Assembly: GCF_017355185.1 (NCBI RefSeq)
Contig: NZ_JADILJ010000025.1
Location: 1-55,251 of the forward strand
Reading direction: 5' to 3'
DNA length: 55,251 nucleotides
Source: Rathayibacter sp. SD072
GTDB lineage: Bacteria; Actinomycetota; Actinomycetes; Actinomycetales; Microbacteriaceae
Positions 1 to 9,589 of this stretch are shown here, in pieces. The notes below the pieces were generated by a model that made no database searches, was not told the origin of the DNA, and was given only the letters and a program-made list of their open reading frames with translations. Made by a program: the position numbers and the translations under genes. How positions within the stretch are numbered: the first letter of the stretch is position 1; every line of letters starts with the position of its first letter.

Positions 1-329
1 GCGACGTCGGTGGGCTCGGTCTCGGCGGCCTGGACCTCCGGAGCCTCCTCGGCCGCGGGGGCCTCGGGCTCGGCGGGGGCGGCCGACGCGGAACCGTCGC
101 CGATCCGGACCAGCTCGGCGCCGACCTCGACGGTCTCGTCCTCCTGGACGAGGATCTCCTCGATGACACCGGCGACGGGCGACGGGATCTCGGTGTCGAC
201 CTTGTCGGTCGACACCTCCAGCAGGGGCTCGTCGACCTCGACGCGATCCCCCACGTTCTTCAGCCAGCGGGTGACCGTTCCTTCCGTGACACTCTCTCCG
301 AGTGCCGGGAGGCTGACGGATTCGCTCAT
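1..329 (-). CDS. sucB: 2-oxoacid dehydrogenase E2 (dihydrolipoamide acyltransferase), N-terminal part
   Basis: Only the N-terminus, about 109 residues, lies in the window; the gene runs off the left edge. It begins [17 protein letters not shown], the classic lipoyl-domain start, and carries the lipoylation motif TDKVDTE with the modified lysine at about residue 43. An Ala/Glu/Pro-rich linker follows. The ATG is preceded by AAGGAG at good spacing. E2 enzymes transfer the acyl group from E1 to CoA through a swinging lipoyl arm. The gene lies 81 bp downstream of lpdA (E3) on the same strand, which fits a shared 2-oxoacid dehydrogenase unit. Succinyl- versus acetyltransferase specificity cannot be decided from this fragment. 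Confidence 0.9.
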   Translation of the reverse strand, partial: MSESVSLPALGESVTEGTVTRWLKNVGDRVEVDEPLLEVSTDKVDTEIPSPVAGVIEEILVQEDETVEVGAELVRIGDGSASAAPAEPEAPAAEEAPEVQAAETEPTDV

Positions 330-410
330 GATCCTGTCTCCTTAAGACGTGTGCGTGCAGTGTTCAGCTTAGTGAAGCGGGAGCGACGGGTCGCCGCCCC
401 CGCGGTGGGT

Positions 411-1784
411 CTAGAGGGCGTGCAGCGGCTTCCCGGCCAGCGCGAGATGCGCCTCGCCGAGCGCCTCGTTCTGAGTGGGGTGCGCGTGCACGAGGGGCGC
501 GACGTCCTCGGGCTGCGCCTCCCAGTTCACGATGAGCTGGGCCTCCCCGATCAGCTCGCCGACGCGGGCGCCGACCATGTGGACGCCGACGACAGGGCCG
601 TCGACGACGCGGACGACCTTGACCGAGCCGCTCGTGCCGAGGATCGTGCTGCGCGCGTTCCCGCCCAGGTTGTAGTCGTACGACGCGATGCGCTCCGCAC
701 CGTACTCGGCCACGGCCAGCGCCTCGGTGAGTCCGACCGACGCGACCTCCGGGTCGCTGTAGGTGACCTTCGGGACGTTGACATCGGCGACGACCTGCGG
801 GCCGAGGCCGGCGATCTCCTCGGCGACGAAGACGCCCTGCTGGAAGCTCCGATGGGCCAGCTGGAGACCGGGCACGATGTCGCCCACGGCGTAGACGCCC
901 GGAACGGAGGTCTGCAGGCGCTCGTCCGCCACGACGTAGCCGCGATCGAGAGCGACCCCCGCCTCCTCGAGGCCGAGGCCGGCGGTGACGGGACCGCGGC
1001 CGACCGCCACCAGGAGCACGTCGCCCTCGAGCACGGCTCCGCTCTCGAGGCTCACGCTCACGCCCGACTCCGACTGGGAGACCGAGGAGACGCGCGAGCC
1101 GAGCTGGAAGGAGATGCCGCGCTTGCGGAAGGCGCGCTCGAGCTGCTTGCTCGCGCTCTCGTCCTCGTTCGGCACGAGGTGGGGGAGCGCCTCGACGATG
1201 GTGACCTCGGCGCCGAAGGAGCGCCAGACGCTCGCGAACTCGACTCCGATGACCCCGCCGCCGAGCACGACGACCCGGTCGGGCACGTGGTCGAGCTCGA
1301 GGGCCTCGTCGCTGGTGAGGACGCGACCGCCGATCGCGATCCCGGGCAGGGTCCGCGAGGCCGAGCCGGTGGCGACGACGATCGACCCGCCGTGGAGGAC
1401 GTGCTCGCCGACGACGACCGTCCTCGGGCCGGCCAGGCGGCCGTCACCCTCGACGACCGTGATGCCGCGCGAGGAGACGAGGCTCTGCAGGCCCTTGTAC
1501 TTGCCGGCGACCACGCCCCGGCGGTACCGGGTGACGCCGGCGATGTCGATGCCCTCGAAGCTCGCGAGGACGCCGTACTTCTGCGCGTCCTTCGCCCCGT
1601 CCGCCAGCTCGGCGGCGTGCAGCAGGGCTTTCGTGGGGACGCAACCGCGGTGGAGGCAGGTGCCGCCGAGCTTGTCCCGCTCGACGAGAGCCACGCTGAG
1701 CCCCAGTTGAGTCGCCCGCAGCGCGGCGGCGTAACCGCCGCTGCCCCCGCCGAGCACGACCAGGTCGTAGCTCTCTTCCGACAC
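411..1784 (-). CDS. lpdA: Dihydrolipoyl dehydrogenase (E3)
   Basis: 457 aa, normal length for a flavin disulfide reductase. It reoxidises the dihydrolipoyl arm of E2 with FAD and NAD+. Visible features are the FAD-binding GGGSGGYAAA near residue 11, the redox-active disulfide motif GGTCLHRGCVPTK (C43, C48), the NAD-binding GGGVIGVEFAS in the middle, the second FAD motif YAVGDI, and the C-terminal catalytic HAHPTQNE (His about 435, Glu about 440). AAGGGAG precedes the ATG. It sits between pepA and the E2 gene, all on the minus strand, so it probably feeds pyruvate and 2-oxoglutarate dehydrogenase. Confidence 0.96.
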   Translation of the reverse strand: MSEESYDLVVLGGGSGGYAAALRATQLGLSVALVERDKLGGTCLHRGCVPTKALLHAAELADGAKDAQKYGVLASFEGIDIAGVTRYRRGVVAGKYKGLQSLVSSRGITVVEGDGRLAGPRTVVVGEHVLHGGSIVVATGSASRTLPGIAIGGRVLTSDEALELDHVPDRVVVLGGGVIGVEFASVWRSFGAEVTIVEALPHLVPNEDESASKQLERAFRKRGISFQLGSRVSSVSQSESGVSVSLESGAVLEGDVLLVAVGRGPVTAGLGLEEAGVALDRGYVVADERLQTSVPGVYAVGDIVPGLQLAHRSFQQGVFVAEEIAGLGPQVVADVNVPKVTYSDPEVASVGLTEALAVAEYGAERIASYDYNLGGNARSTILGTSGSVKVVRVVDGPVVGVHMVGARVGELIGEAQLIVNWEAQPEDVAPLVHAHPTQNEALGEAHLALAGKPLHAL

Positions 1785-1862
1785 CCAGTGACTCCCTTGC
1801 GACGTGCGGTCCCGGTCTCCCGCGGGCCGCGGCGCGGAGCGCTCAGGACCGGCGGAGGAGGG

Positions 1863-1888
1863 GACGAGGCGGGATCTCCCGCCCCGTC
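1863..1888 (-). terminator. Hairpin after pepA
   Basis: An inverted repeat of about 10 paired bases with one mismatch and a 4-nt loop begins 8 nt beyond the pepA stop. There is no T-run after it, as is common in GC-rich actinobacteria. It may end pepA transcripts or only reduce read-through into lpdA. Confidence 0.45.
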
Positions 1889-1895
1889 GACCCTA

Positions 1896-3389
1896 CTACG
1901 CGCTCGCGAAGCCCTCGGCCAGCGCCACGAGCGTCCGCACGGTGACTCCCGTCGGCCCGCCCGCCGTGAAGCCGTAGGCCCCTCCGGCGTTGTTGGCAGG
2001 ACCCGCGATGTCGAGGTGGGCCCAGGGGATGGTGGTCGTGGCCTCGCCCTCCCCGCGGGTGCCGATGAACTCGCGCAGGAAGTGCCCGGCGATCAGCATG
2101 CCGCCGGCCGTGCTGCCGATCTTCACGTTCGCGAGGTCGGCGACGTCGGAGTTCAGGAGCGGGCGCAGCTCGGCCGGGAAGGGCATCTGCCAGAAGGGCT
2201 CGCCCGCGTCGGCGGCGGTGGCGACGACCCGGGCGGCGAAGTCGTCGTCGCCCATGACGCCCGTGTAGCGGTTGCCCAGGGCGACGCTCGCGGCTCCGGT
2301 CAGGGTCGCGACGTCGATGATCGCGTCGGGCTGCTCCTCGCTCGCCGCGACGAGCCCGTCGGCGAGCACGAGACGCCCCTCGGCGTCGGTGTTGAGGACC
2401 TCGACCGTCGTGCCGCCTCGGATCGTCAGCACGTCGTTGGGCCGGATGGCGCTGCCGGAGGGGAGGTTCTCCGCGATGCAGAGCCAGGCGGTCACCCGGA
2501 CGGGGAGCGCGAGCTCCGCGACGGCGCGTGCGACGGCCCACACGGTCGCCGCGCCCGTCATGTCGTACTTCATCCCCACCATCGAGGCCGGCGGCTTGAG
2601 CGAGAGTCCGCCGCTGTCGAAGGTGATGCCCTTGCCCACCAGCGCGAGGTGGGCGGTCGCTCCCTCCGGCGAGTAGGAGACCTTCACCAGGCGCGGCGGC
2701 CGGGTCGAGCCGCTGCCCACTCCGAGGATGCCGCCGAAGCCCTCCTCGGCCAGTGCCGCCTCGTCCCAGACGGTGACCTCGAGGGGCAGCCCGGTGGCGC
2801 CCTCCTGGACGGCCTCGGCGAGGGTCTGCGGGTAGAGGTGAGACGGCGGCGTGTTGACGAGGTCCTTGACCTCGGCGACAGCCCGGGCGACGATCAGCGC
2901 GCGCTCGAGGATCGCGGGGTCCGCCGTCTCCTCGGTCGAGACGAGCAGGACGGACTCGACGGGGGTCTTCACCGTCGCGGCGGTGGTGCCGCGGAAGGCG
3001 GTGAACGAGTAGGAGCCCAGGGCGGCGCCCTCGGCGACGGCGGCGAGTGCCTCCGGAGTCGTGGCGGGAAGGGCGAGCGCGACGGAGGCGGTCCCCGCCA
3101 GGGTGCGCACCGCGAGACCCGCTGCGGCGCGGAGGGCGTCGGTGGTCGGCTCCGCCGAGCCGAGGCCGACGAGCACGACGACGCCCGCGCGACCGGTCGA
3201 CGGCACGCGCAGGATCGAGTCGACGGCCCCCGTCGCGCCGAGCGCCGGGAGGGCGCCGACCAGGTCCTCGAAGCCCGTCGCCCCGAGCAGCTGCGGCCCG
3301 TCCGGGCCCGGCGCCACGCCCAGGACGAGGGCGTCGGTGTCGATGTCGGAGGCGGGCGCGGACGTGTACTCGAGAGAGGAGAGGGGCAT
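1896..3389 (-). CDS. pepA: Leucyl aminopeptidase (M17)
   Basis: 497 aa. A cytosolic two-metal aminopeptidase releasing N-terminal residues from peptides. The C-terminal catalytic domain has the M17 signature NTDAEGRL (residues 333-340), the metal and catalytic segment GKGITFDSGGLSLKP (K253, D258), and MKYDMTGAATV. The N-terminal domain is the usual variable one. The open frame extends about 2.4 kb further upstream, but homology starts at MPLSSLEY. This ATG also has TAGCAT 7 nt upstream, a leaderless promoter layout. It is divergent from the PAC2 gene across 81 bp. Confidence 0.95.
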   Translation of the reverse strand: MPLSSLEYTSAPASDIDTDALVLGVAPGPDGPQLLGATGFEDLVGALPALGATGAVDSILRVPSTGRAGVVVLVGLGSAEPTTDALRAAAGLAVRTLAGTASVALALPATTPEALAAVAEGAALGSYSFTAFRGTTAATVKTPVESVLLVSTEETADPAILERALIVARAVAEVKDLVNTPPSHLYPQTLAEAVQEGATGLPLEVTVWDEAALAEEGFGGILGVGSGSTRPPRLVKVSYSPEGATAHLALVGKGITFDSGGLSLKPPASMVGMKYDMTGAATVWAVARAVAELALPVRVTAWLCIAENLPSGSAIRPNDVLTIRGGTTVEVLNTDAEGRLVLADGLVAASEEQPDAIIDVATLTGAASVALGNRYTGVMGDDDFAARVVATAADAGEPFWQMPFPAELRPLLNSDVADLANVKIGSTAGGMLIAGHFLREFIGTRGEGEATTTIPWAHLDIAGPANNAGGAYGFTAGGPTGVTVRTLVALAEGFASA

Positions 3390-3396
3390 GGCGGCA

Positions 3397-3402
3397 ATGC
3401 TA
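3397..3402 (-). promoter_or_regulatory. -10 box TAGCAT of pepA, leaderless layout
   Basis: TANNNT ends exactly 7 nt before the pepA ATG, so transcription would start at or next to the start codon. Confidence 0.5.
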
Positions 3403-3457
3403 GGCGCTGTTCGCTCAGGGCCGAGCGCCGCTCGCCAGGGGCCCGACGGGTGCCGTC

Positions 3458-3463
3458 TACAGT
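3458..3463 (+). promoter_or_regulatory. -10 box TACAGT of the PAC2 gene, leaderless layout
   Basis: TANNNT is followed by 7 nt and then the ATG. The purine stretch GAGAGG in that gap could alternatively act as a close ribosome-binding site. Confidence 0.5.
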
Positions 3464-3470
3464 GAGAGGC

Positions 3471-4394
3471 ATGCTGGATCCGGAAGACCTGTTCGAGATC
3501 GAGGGCGACCTCTCCGAGGTTCCGCGCGGGCTGCACCTCGTCGCCGGCCTGACCGGCTTCACCGACGCCGGAGGCGCCGTCGGACAGCTGGGGGAGTACC
3601 TGCTCGACACCCTCGAGCACCGCCCGATCGCCGCCTTCGACCAGGACCAGCTCCTGGACTACCGCGCTCGCCGGCCGATCATCACGTTCGATCAGGACCA
3701 CCTGACCGACTACCGCCCGGCCGTCCTGCGCCTCTCGGTCGCGCGCGACGAGCTGCACCAGCCGTTCCTCCTGCTCACCGGATTCGAGCCCGACTTCCAG
3801 TGGGAGCGCTTCACGCGGGCCGTGGTCTCGCTCATCGAGCGGCTCGAGGTCGCGAGCACCACCTGGGTCCACGCGATCCCGATGCCCGTGCCGCACACGC
3901 GACCCGTCGGGGTCACGGTCAGCGGCAACCGCGAGGACCTCGTCGAGGCGATGTCGGTCTGGCGCCCGCACACGCAGATCCCCTCGAACGTCCTGCACCT
4001 GCTCGAGCTCCGTCTCTTCGAGCGCGGGATGCCGGCGGTCGGCTTCGCGCTCCTCATCCCGCACTACCTCTCGGACACCGAGTACCCGCAGGCCGCCGTG
4101 GCGGCGCTCGAGAGCATCTCGGCCTCGACGGGCCTCATCTTCCCGACCGACCGCCTCCGCGAGAGCGGGCGCGAGTTCCTCGCCAAGGTGGACGAGCAGG
4201 TCGCGGGGAACGAGGAGCTGCAGAAGCTCGTCGCGGCTCTGGAGTCGCGCCACGACAGCTACATGGAGGGCACGAGCCTCCGGTCCCCGCTCACCGACGA
4301 GGACGGCTCCGTTCCCACGGCGGATGCTCTGGCCGCCGAGCTCGAGAAGTTCCTCGCGATCCGGCGCCCGGGCGAGGACTCCGCCGCGTCCTAG
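3471..4394 (+). CDS. PAC2 (proteasome assembly chaperone 2) family protein
   Basis: 307 aa. The N-terminal segment HLVAGLTGFTDAGGAVGQL and the later block GNREDLVEAM are typical of the actinobacterial PAC2 family, whose fold resembles eukaryotic proteasome assembly chaperones and archaeal PbaB-like proteins. Its function in bacteria is not established. A much longer in-frame reading from 351 is antisense to lpdA and pepA and is not coding; the true N-terminus is MLDPEDLFEIEGD. It is followed after 30 bp by an MFS gene and lies opposite an aminopeptidase. Confidence 0.85.
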   Translation: MLDPEDLFEIEGDLSEVPRGLHLVAGLTGFTDAGGAVGQLGEYLLDTLEHRPIAAFDQDQLLDYRARRPIITFDQDHLTDYRPAVLRLSVARDELHQPFLLLTGFEPDFQWERFTRAVVSLIERLEVASTTWVHAIPMPVPHTRPVGVTVSGNREDLVEAMSVWRPHTQIPSNVLHLLELRLFERGMPAVGFALLIPHYLSDTEYPQAAVAALESISASTGLIFPTDRLRESGREFLAKVDEQVAGNEELQKLVAALESRHDSYMEGTSLRSPLTDEDGSVPTADALAAELEKFLAIRRPGEDSAAS

Positions 4395-4411
4395 GGCCCA
4401 CCCGCCGTCGG

Positions 4412-4417
4412 TAGGAT
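4412..4417 (+). promoter_or_regulatory. -10 box TAGGAT of the MFS gene, leaderless layout
   Basis: TANNNT is followed by 7 nt and then GTG. There is no convincing Shine-Dalgarno sequence, which favours initiation on a leaderless mRNA. Confidence 0.45.
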
Positions 4418-4424
4418 CGGACGA

Positions 4425-5753
4425 GTGCGATCTCGTCGAGCGTGGTTCGTCTTCGGAGCCGGTGCCTTCGCCTACCTGGTGGCGGTCCTGGACCGCACCA
4501 CTCTGGGCGTCGCGGGAGTCGACGCCGCCGAGCGCTTCGGAGTCGCTGCAGCGGTGCTCTCCTCGCTGGCCGTCGTCCAGCTGATCGTCTACGCGGGGAT
4601 GCAGATCCCGGTCGGGATCCTGATCGACCGCTTCGGGCCGAAGACCCTCATCCTCTCCGGCACGGCGCTCATGATGGTCGGGCAGGTCGTGCTCGCCCTC
4701 GCCCCGTCGATCGGAGTCGCGATCGTGGGGCGGATCCTCGTGGGTGCCGGCGACGCGGCGATCTTCACCTCCGTCATCCGCTTGACGGTCGCGTGGTTCA
4801 GCGGCCCGATCGTCCCGCAGCTGTCGCAGTGGATCGGCAACATCGGGCAGATCGGGCAGATCCTCTCGGCCCTCCCGTTCGCCGCGATCCTGCACTCCGT
4901 CGGCTGGACGCCCGCGTTCCTCTCCGCGGCGGCGCTGGGCGCCGTCGCCTTCCTCGGAGTGCTGCTCCTGATCAGCGATCTGCCGCCGCGCACGGAGCCG
5001 ATCGTCCTGACTCCGCCGACACTCCGGGCCACCATCGCCCAGCTCGGCGTGAGCCTGCGTCGACCGGGAACCCAGCTGGGATTCTGGTCGCACTTCGTGA
5101 CGCAGTCCTCGGGAACCGTCTTCACCCTGCTCTGGGGCTATCCGTTCCTCGTCTACGCGATCGGACTGCCGCCGGCCGTCGCGGCGCCGACCCTCACGAT
5201 CGTCGTCGTCGCCGGCATCGTGGTCGGCCCCGTCCTCGGAGTGCTCACCGCCCGGCATCCCATGCGGCGGAGCAACCTCGTGCTGGGGATCGTCACCACC
5301 ATGGGCGTGGCGTGGACCGTCGTCCTGCTCTGGCCCGGCGTACCGCCGTACTGGCTGATCGTCCTCCTGCTGATCGTCATCGGCGCCGGGGGACCCGGTT
5401 CGATGATCGGCTTCGACTTCGCCCGGACCTTCAATCCCTCCCGTGCCCTCGGCGCCGCCAACGGCGTGGTCAACGTCGGCGGGTTCCTGGCGAGCTTCAC
5501 GATGATGTTCGCGATGGGGCTCATCCTCGACGCGCTCGCGGGTCCGGACGGCGACGCCGCCCGGCTCTACTCGATGGAGAGCTTCCGCGTCGCGTGGTGC
5601 GTCCAGTACGTCGTCGTGGGCCTCGGGGTCGTCGGTCTGATCAGCGCGCGGCGTCGGACGAGGCGCCGGCTCGCGGAGGACGAGGGAATAATGGTGGCCC
5701 CTCTCTGGGTTGCACTGAGTGACCGCCTCCGTCGAGGACGTCCCGGACGCTGA
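4425..5753 (+). CDS. MFS transporter
   Basis: 442 aa with about twelve hydrophobic segments. The first is AYLVAVLDRTTLGVAG; the loop PVGILIDRFGPKTLI after helix 2 is the MFS motif-A region, and the GRILVGAGDAAIF segment belongs to helix 4. The C-terminus is an Arg-rich cytosolic tail. The GTG start gives MRSRRAWFVFGAG directly before helix 1, and a TAGGAT box lies 7 nt upstream. The substrate cannot be told from the sequence. It stands between the PAC2 gene and sigA on the same strand. Confidence 0.88.
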   Translation: MRSRRAWFVFGAGAFAYLVAVLDRTTLGVAGVDAAERFGVAAAVLSSLAVVQLIVYAGMQIPVGILIDRFGPKTLILSGTALMMVGQVVLALAPSIGVAIVGRILVGAGDAAIFTSVIRLTVAWFSGPIVPQLSQWIGNIGQIGQILSALPFAAILHSVGWTPAFLSAAALGAVAFLGVLLLISDLPPRTEPIVLTPPTLRATIAQLGVSLRRPGTQLGFWSHFVTQSSGTVFTLLWGYPFLVYAIGLPPAVAAPTLTIVVVAGIVVGPVLGVLTARHPMRRSNLVLGIVTTMGVAWTVVLLWPGVPPYWLIVLLLIVIGAGGPGSMIGFDFARTFNPSRALGAANGVVNVGGFLASFTMMFAMGLILDALAGPDGDAARLYSMESFRVAWCVQYVVVGLGVVGLISARRRTRRRLAEDEGIMVAPLWVALSDRLRRGRPGR

Positions 5754-5876
5754 TCGAGCGACCGGCTCCACTGCGGCGGGGCAGCGGGTCGACGGGATCG
5801 GCACCGGAGGCTCGCGACCGATCGATCGGAGTCCTCCGGGGCTCCGCGCGCGACCGCACTACTCAGGCGTGCAATA

Positions 5877-5901
5877 ATTGTCAATAGGACCCGTTCGGGT
5901 C
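5877..5901. promoter_or_regulatory. AT-rich dyad and hairpin in the sigA upstream region
   Basis: The 278-bp gap before sigA holds an unusually AT-rich patch with the inverted repeat ATTG-T-CAAT (5877-5885), followed at once by GACCC-GTTC-GGGTC (5888-5901). It is the most structured part of the sigA leader. I could not assign a clear -35/-10 pair. Confidence 0.3.
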
Positions 5902-6031
5902 GAGGGAGCACCACGCCCACGTCGGGCGTGCGACGTCCTCGACTTGACATGGGTCCTCGTAATGCCCACCGACGGACGGCGCCCTCCGGAGCCGCTCGCA
6001 ACCGGGACGCAACGGATGGAGAGGTGCCGCC

Positions 6032-7315
<1,284 letters not shown>

Positions 7316-7319
7316 GCCG

Positions 7320-8585
7320 GTGATCCGCTACGCGCCGGCGGTCCTCCTCGGGAGGGCCGCCCGCTTCGCGGCACGCCTCCGGAAGCCCGGCGGAGGATCC
7401 GCCGTGCCCGGGCTCGTCGTCAACCGCGTCGCTCCCGGGTTCCTGCCCGCGGTCCTCGACGGCTTCCCCGAGGGGCTCGTCGTCGTCACCGGGTCGGCCG
7501 GCAAGTCGACGACCACGAAGATGCTGGTCGCCGTCCTCCGCGCCCACGGGCTGAGCGTGTTCACCAACCCGTCGACCGCCAACATCGCGCAGGGCCTCAC
7601 CTCCGCCCTCCTGGAGCGGACGGACCTGCGGGGACGCATCGACGCGGACATCGCCGTCCTCGAGATGGACGAGGGGCACGGGGCGCGGCTCGCTCCCCGC
7701 ATGCGCCCCCGCGTCGTCGTGCTCACCAACGTCGTGGTCGATCAGATCGACCGCTTCTTCGACCCCTCGATGGTCGCGCGGATGCTCGCCTCGATCTCGG
7801 AGCGGGCGACCGGTCGGGTCGTGCTCAACGCCGACGACCGCCACGTGGCCGACATCGCGACGAGCCTCCCCGCCGATCGGGTGCAGTGGTACGGAGTCGC
7901 TCCGGCCGTCCGCGCCGCCGCTCCCGGCGGACTCGGCTACGCGGCGGAGGCAGCGACGGGAACGGACCGCGCGACGACGATCGTCTCCGCTACGAACGGG
8001 GCGGCGGCCGAGATCTTGAGCGACGGGGTCCTGCTCGACATCGGACTCCCGGCGCGCGGGATCCACTACGCCGTGGACGCCGCCGCCGCCGTCTCGACCG
8101 CGCGCGCCGTGCTCGGCGACCGCTTCGACGCGGACACCGCCTCCGCCGCCCTCTCCTCGATCGCTCCGGTGTTCGGACGAGGAGAGGTCGTCGTGGTCCG
8201 CGGCCAGGAGGTCGAGTTCGTCCTGGTGCAGAACCCGGCGAGCTACCGGCTGAACATCTCCGAGATCCCGACGGGGACCGAGCAGATCATGCTCGCCATC
8301 GGCTCCGACGTGCGGGATCCCTCGTACTTCTGGCCCGTCGACACGTCCGGCCTCGGAAGGGTCCGCGTGGTCTCGGGATCCAAGGCCCACGAGGCGGCGC
8401 TCCACCTGCAGTACGACGGAGTCGCGATCGACGCCCTCGACGAGGATCTGGGCCGCGCACTCGATGGCTTCCTGGCGCTGCCGGCACCGTCGACCGGGCG
8501 CAAGACGATCGTCTTCTCCGCCGACTCGATGCGCCGGACCCGCGCTCACCTCCAGCTCACCTCCAACCGCGAGGAGACCTCGTGA
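7320..8585 (+). CDS. murT: MurT-type Mur ligase (lipid II D-Glu alpha-carboxyl ligase), cysteine-free variant
   Basis: 421 aa, GTG start 4 nt after sigA. MurT normally activates the alpha-carboxyl of D-Glu in lipid II with ATP and receives ammonia from GatD. The Mur ligase P-loop VTGSAGKSTTTKM has its lysine at 62; NPSTANIAQGL, LEMDEGHG and VVVLTNVVVDQIDRF follow. The C-terminal DUF1727-like domain has DPSYFWPVD (D333), which appears to match the conserved DVSWxWDVD block. Oddity: there is no cysteine anywhere, so the Cys4 zinc ribbon of known MurT proteins is absent. It overlaps gatD by 4 nt, so the two are co-translated. Confidence 0.88.
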   Translation: MIRYAPAVLLGRAARFAARLRKPGGGSAVPGLVVNRVAPGFLPAVLDGFPEGLVVVTGSAGKSTTTKMLVAVLRAHGLSVFTNPSTANIAQGLTSALLERTDLRGRIDADIAVLEMDEGHGARLAPRMRPRVVVLTNVVVDQIDRFFDPSMVARMLASISERATGRVVLNADDRHVADIATSLPADRVQWYGVAPAVRAAAPGGLGYAAEAATGTDRATTIVSATNGAAAEILSDGVLLDIGLPARGIHYAVDAAAAVSTARAVLGDRFDADTASAALSSIAPVFGRGEVVVVRGQEVEFVLVQNPASYRLNISEIPTGTEQIMLAIGSDVRDPSYFWPVDTSGLGRVRVVSGSKAHEAALHLQYDGVAIDALDEDLGRALDGFLALPAPSTGRKTIVFSADSMRRTRAHLQLTSNREETS

Positions 8586-9307
8586 CCTCTCTGCGGATCG
8601 GCGTGCTCGCCCCCGACGTCCTGGACAGCAACGGCGATGCGGCGAACGCCCGCGTCCTCGTCGCTCGGGCGCGATGGGCCGGACTCGATGCGGACCTCGT
8701 CCCGCTGCGTCACCGGGACGACTTCCGCGACCGTCCCGACGTGCTCGTCGCCGGCACCGGGGCCGATGAGGACCTCCCGGGGGTCCTCGACGTGCTCCGC
8801 GACGTCGATGCCACCGTGCGGGGCTGGGCCGACTCCGGGACCGAGTTCGTCGCGATCGGGGCGGGCTGGGAGCTGCTCGCGCAGTCGTTCGCGACCGCGT
8901 CGGGCATCGTGCAGGGGATCGGCGTCTTCCCGGGCCGCGCCGTCCCCGCGGCCGCCCGCGCCACCGACGATCTGGTCGTCGAATCGCCCGCCGGCGTCCT
9001 GGTGGGCTTCGAGAACCATCTGCGGCGCTTCGAGGGGATCGACCCCGGCTCCGTGCTCGGTCGTGTCCTGCACGGGACCGGCGACGGGGAGGGACTCGAG
9101 GGCCACCTCGCCGGATCACTGCTGGGCACACACCTGCACGGTCCGCTGCTCGCGAAGAACCCGGTGCTCGCCGACGCGATCCTGACGCGGATCGCCGAGC
9201 GCAACGGCCTGGAGTACGCGGTCGTGGATCCGCGTCTCGTCCGTGCCGATGAAACAGCTCGAGCCGCCCGCGAGGTCATCGCGAAGCGGCTCGGCGTCGA
9301 CCTGTAG
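8582..9307 (+). CDS. gatD: GatD-type class I amidotransferase-like subunit lacking the catalytic cysteine
   Basis: 241 aa, GTG start in a GTGA overlap with murT. Canonical GatD hydrolyses glutamine and passes ammonia to MurT; it uses Cys94 in a GICGGYQ-type elbow and a later His. Here the elbow reads AIGAGWELL, with Ala (codon GCG, 8861-8863) at residue 94. The downstream GTHLHGPLL keeps the histidine (about 186), and VGFENHLRRF keeps the conserved GFENH block, so the fold is intact. The protein has no cysteine at all. Glutaminase activity is therefore unlikely; it may be a structural or amine-delivery partner of MurT. Confidence 0.87.
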   Translation: MTSLRIGVLAPDVLDSNGDAANARVLVARARWAGLDADLVPLRHRDDFRDRPDVLVAGTGADEDLPGVLDVLRDVDATVRGWADSGTEFVAIGAGWELLAQSFATASGIVQGIGVFPGRAVPAAARATDDLVVESPAGVLVGFENHLRRFEGIDPGSVLGRVLHGTGDGEGLEGHLAGSLLGTHLHGPLLAKNPVLADAILTRIAERNGLEYAVVDPRLVRADETARAAREVIAKRLGVDL

Positions 9308-9319
9308 GACGCGCTCAGC

Positions 9320-9353
9320 GTCCGTCGGGCCGATCGGGGGCGGTGGCCCGGAC
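9320..9353. terminator. Convergent hairpin between gatD and the DUF7455 gene
   Basis: The arms GTCC...GGGCC and GGCCC-GGAC fill most of the 48-bp convergent gap. This fits a terminator used from both sides. Confidence 0.4.
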
Positions 9354-9355
9354 GA

Positions 9356-9589
9356 TCAGGGGCGCTGCTCCTCGAAGAGCCGCGCGGACTCGTCGTGCCA
9401 GCTCTGAGCGATGCTGGAGAGCTTCTCCTGGTACTTCTTGCCGTGGTGGGCGCAGAACAGCAGTTCTCCGCTGTTCACGACGACGCGGATGTACGCCTGG
9501 GCTCCACAGCTGTCGCAGCGGTCGGCAGCGGAGAGCTGGTGGGCACCCGCGAGCTCGTCCACGCCAGTAGGGGTTGCGGTGGTCGACAT
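9356..9589 (-). CDS. Small zinc-ribbon protein (DUF7455-like)
   Basis: 77 aa. CDSCGAQAYIRV with a later CAHHGKKY gives a CxxC...CxxH metal-binding pattern typical of a small, widely conserved actinobacterial family that often neighbours sigA and gyrase-type genes. AGGAGG lies 7 nt before the ATG. The C-terminal half is amphipathic (KLSSIAQSWHDESARLF). Function is unknown; nucleic-acid or polymerase contact would be a guess. It is divergent from parE across 192 bp. Confidence 0.8.
   Translation of the reverse strand: MSTTATPTGVDELAGAHQLSAADRCDSCGAQAYIRVVVNSGELLFCAHHGKKYQEKLSSIAQSWHDESARLFEEQRP

Noticed and set aside
351-3470. A long plus-strand frame running antisense through lpdA and pepA into the PAC2 gene
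   Set aside because: It is Arg/Ala/Gly/Asp-rich shadow translation of the opposite strand. The family similarity and promoter pattern begin only at 3471.
3390-5804. Minus-strand frame extending pepA upstream across the PAC2 and MFS genes
   Set aside because: The extension is low-complexity antisense sequence; pepA homology starts at MPLSSLEY with a -10 box just before it.
5944-5949. TTGACA as a -35 box for sigA
   Set aside because: No plausible -10 lies 16-18 bp downstream; the nearest AT-rich hexamer is about 9 bp away.
8861-8863. GatD Cys94 loss as a sequencing error
   Set aside because: A Cys-to-Ala change needs two base differences, neighbouring elbow residues also differ coherently, and MurT has lost all its cysteines as well.
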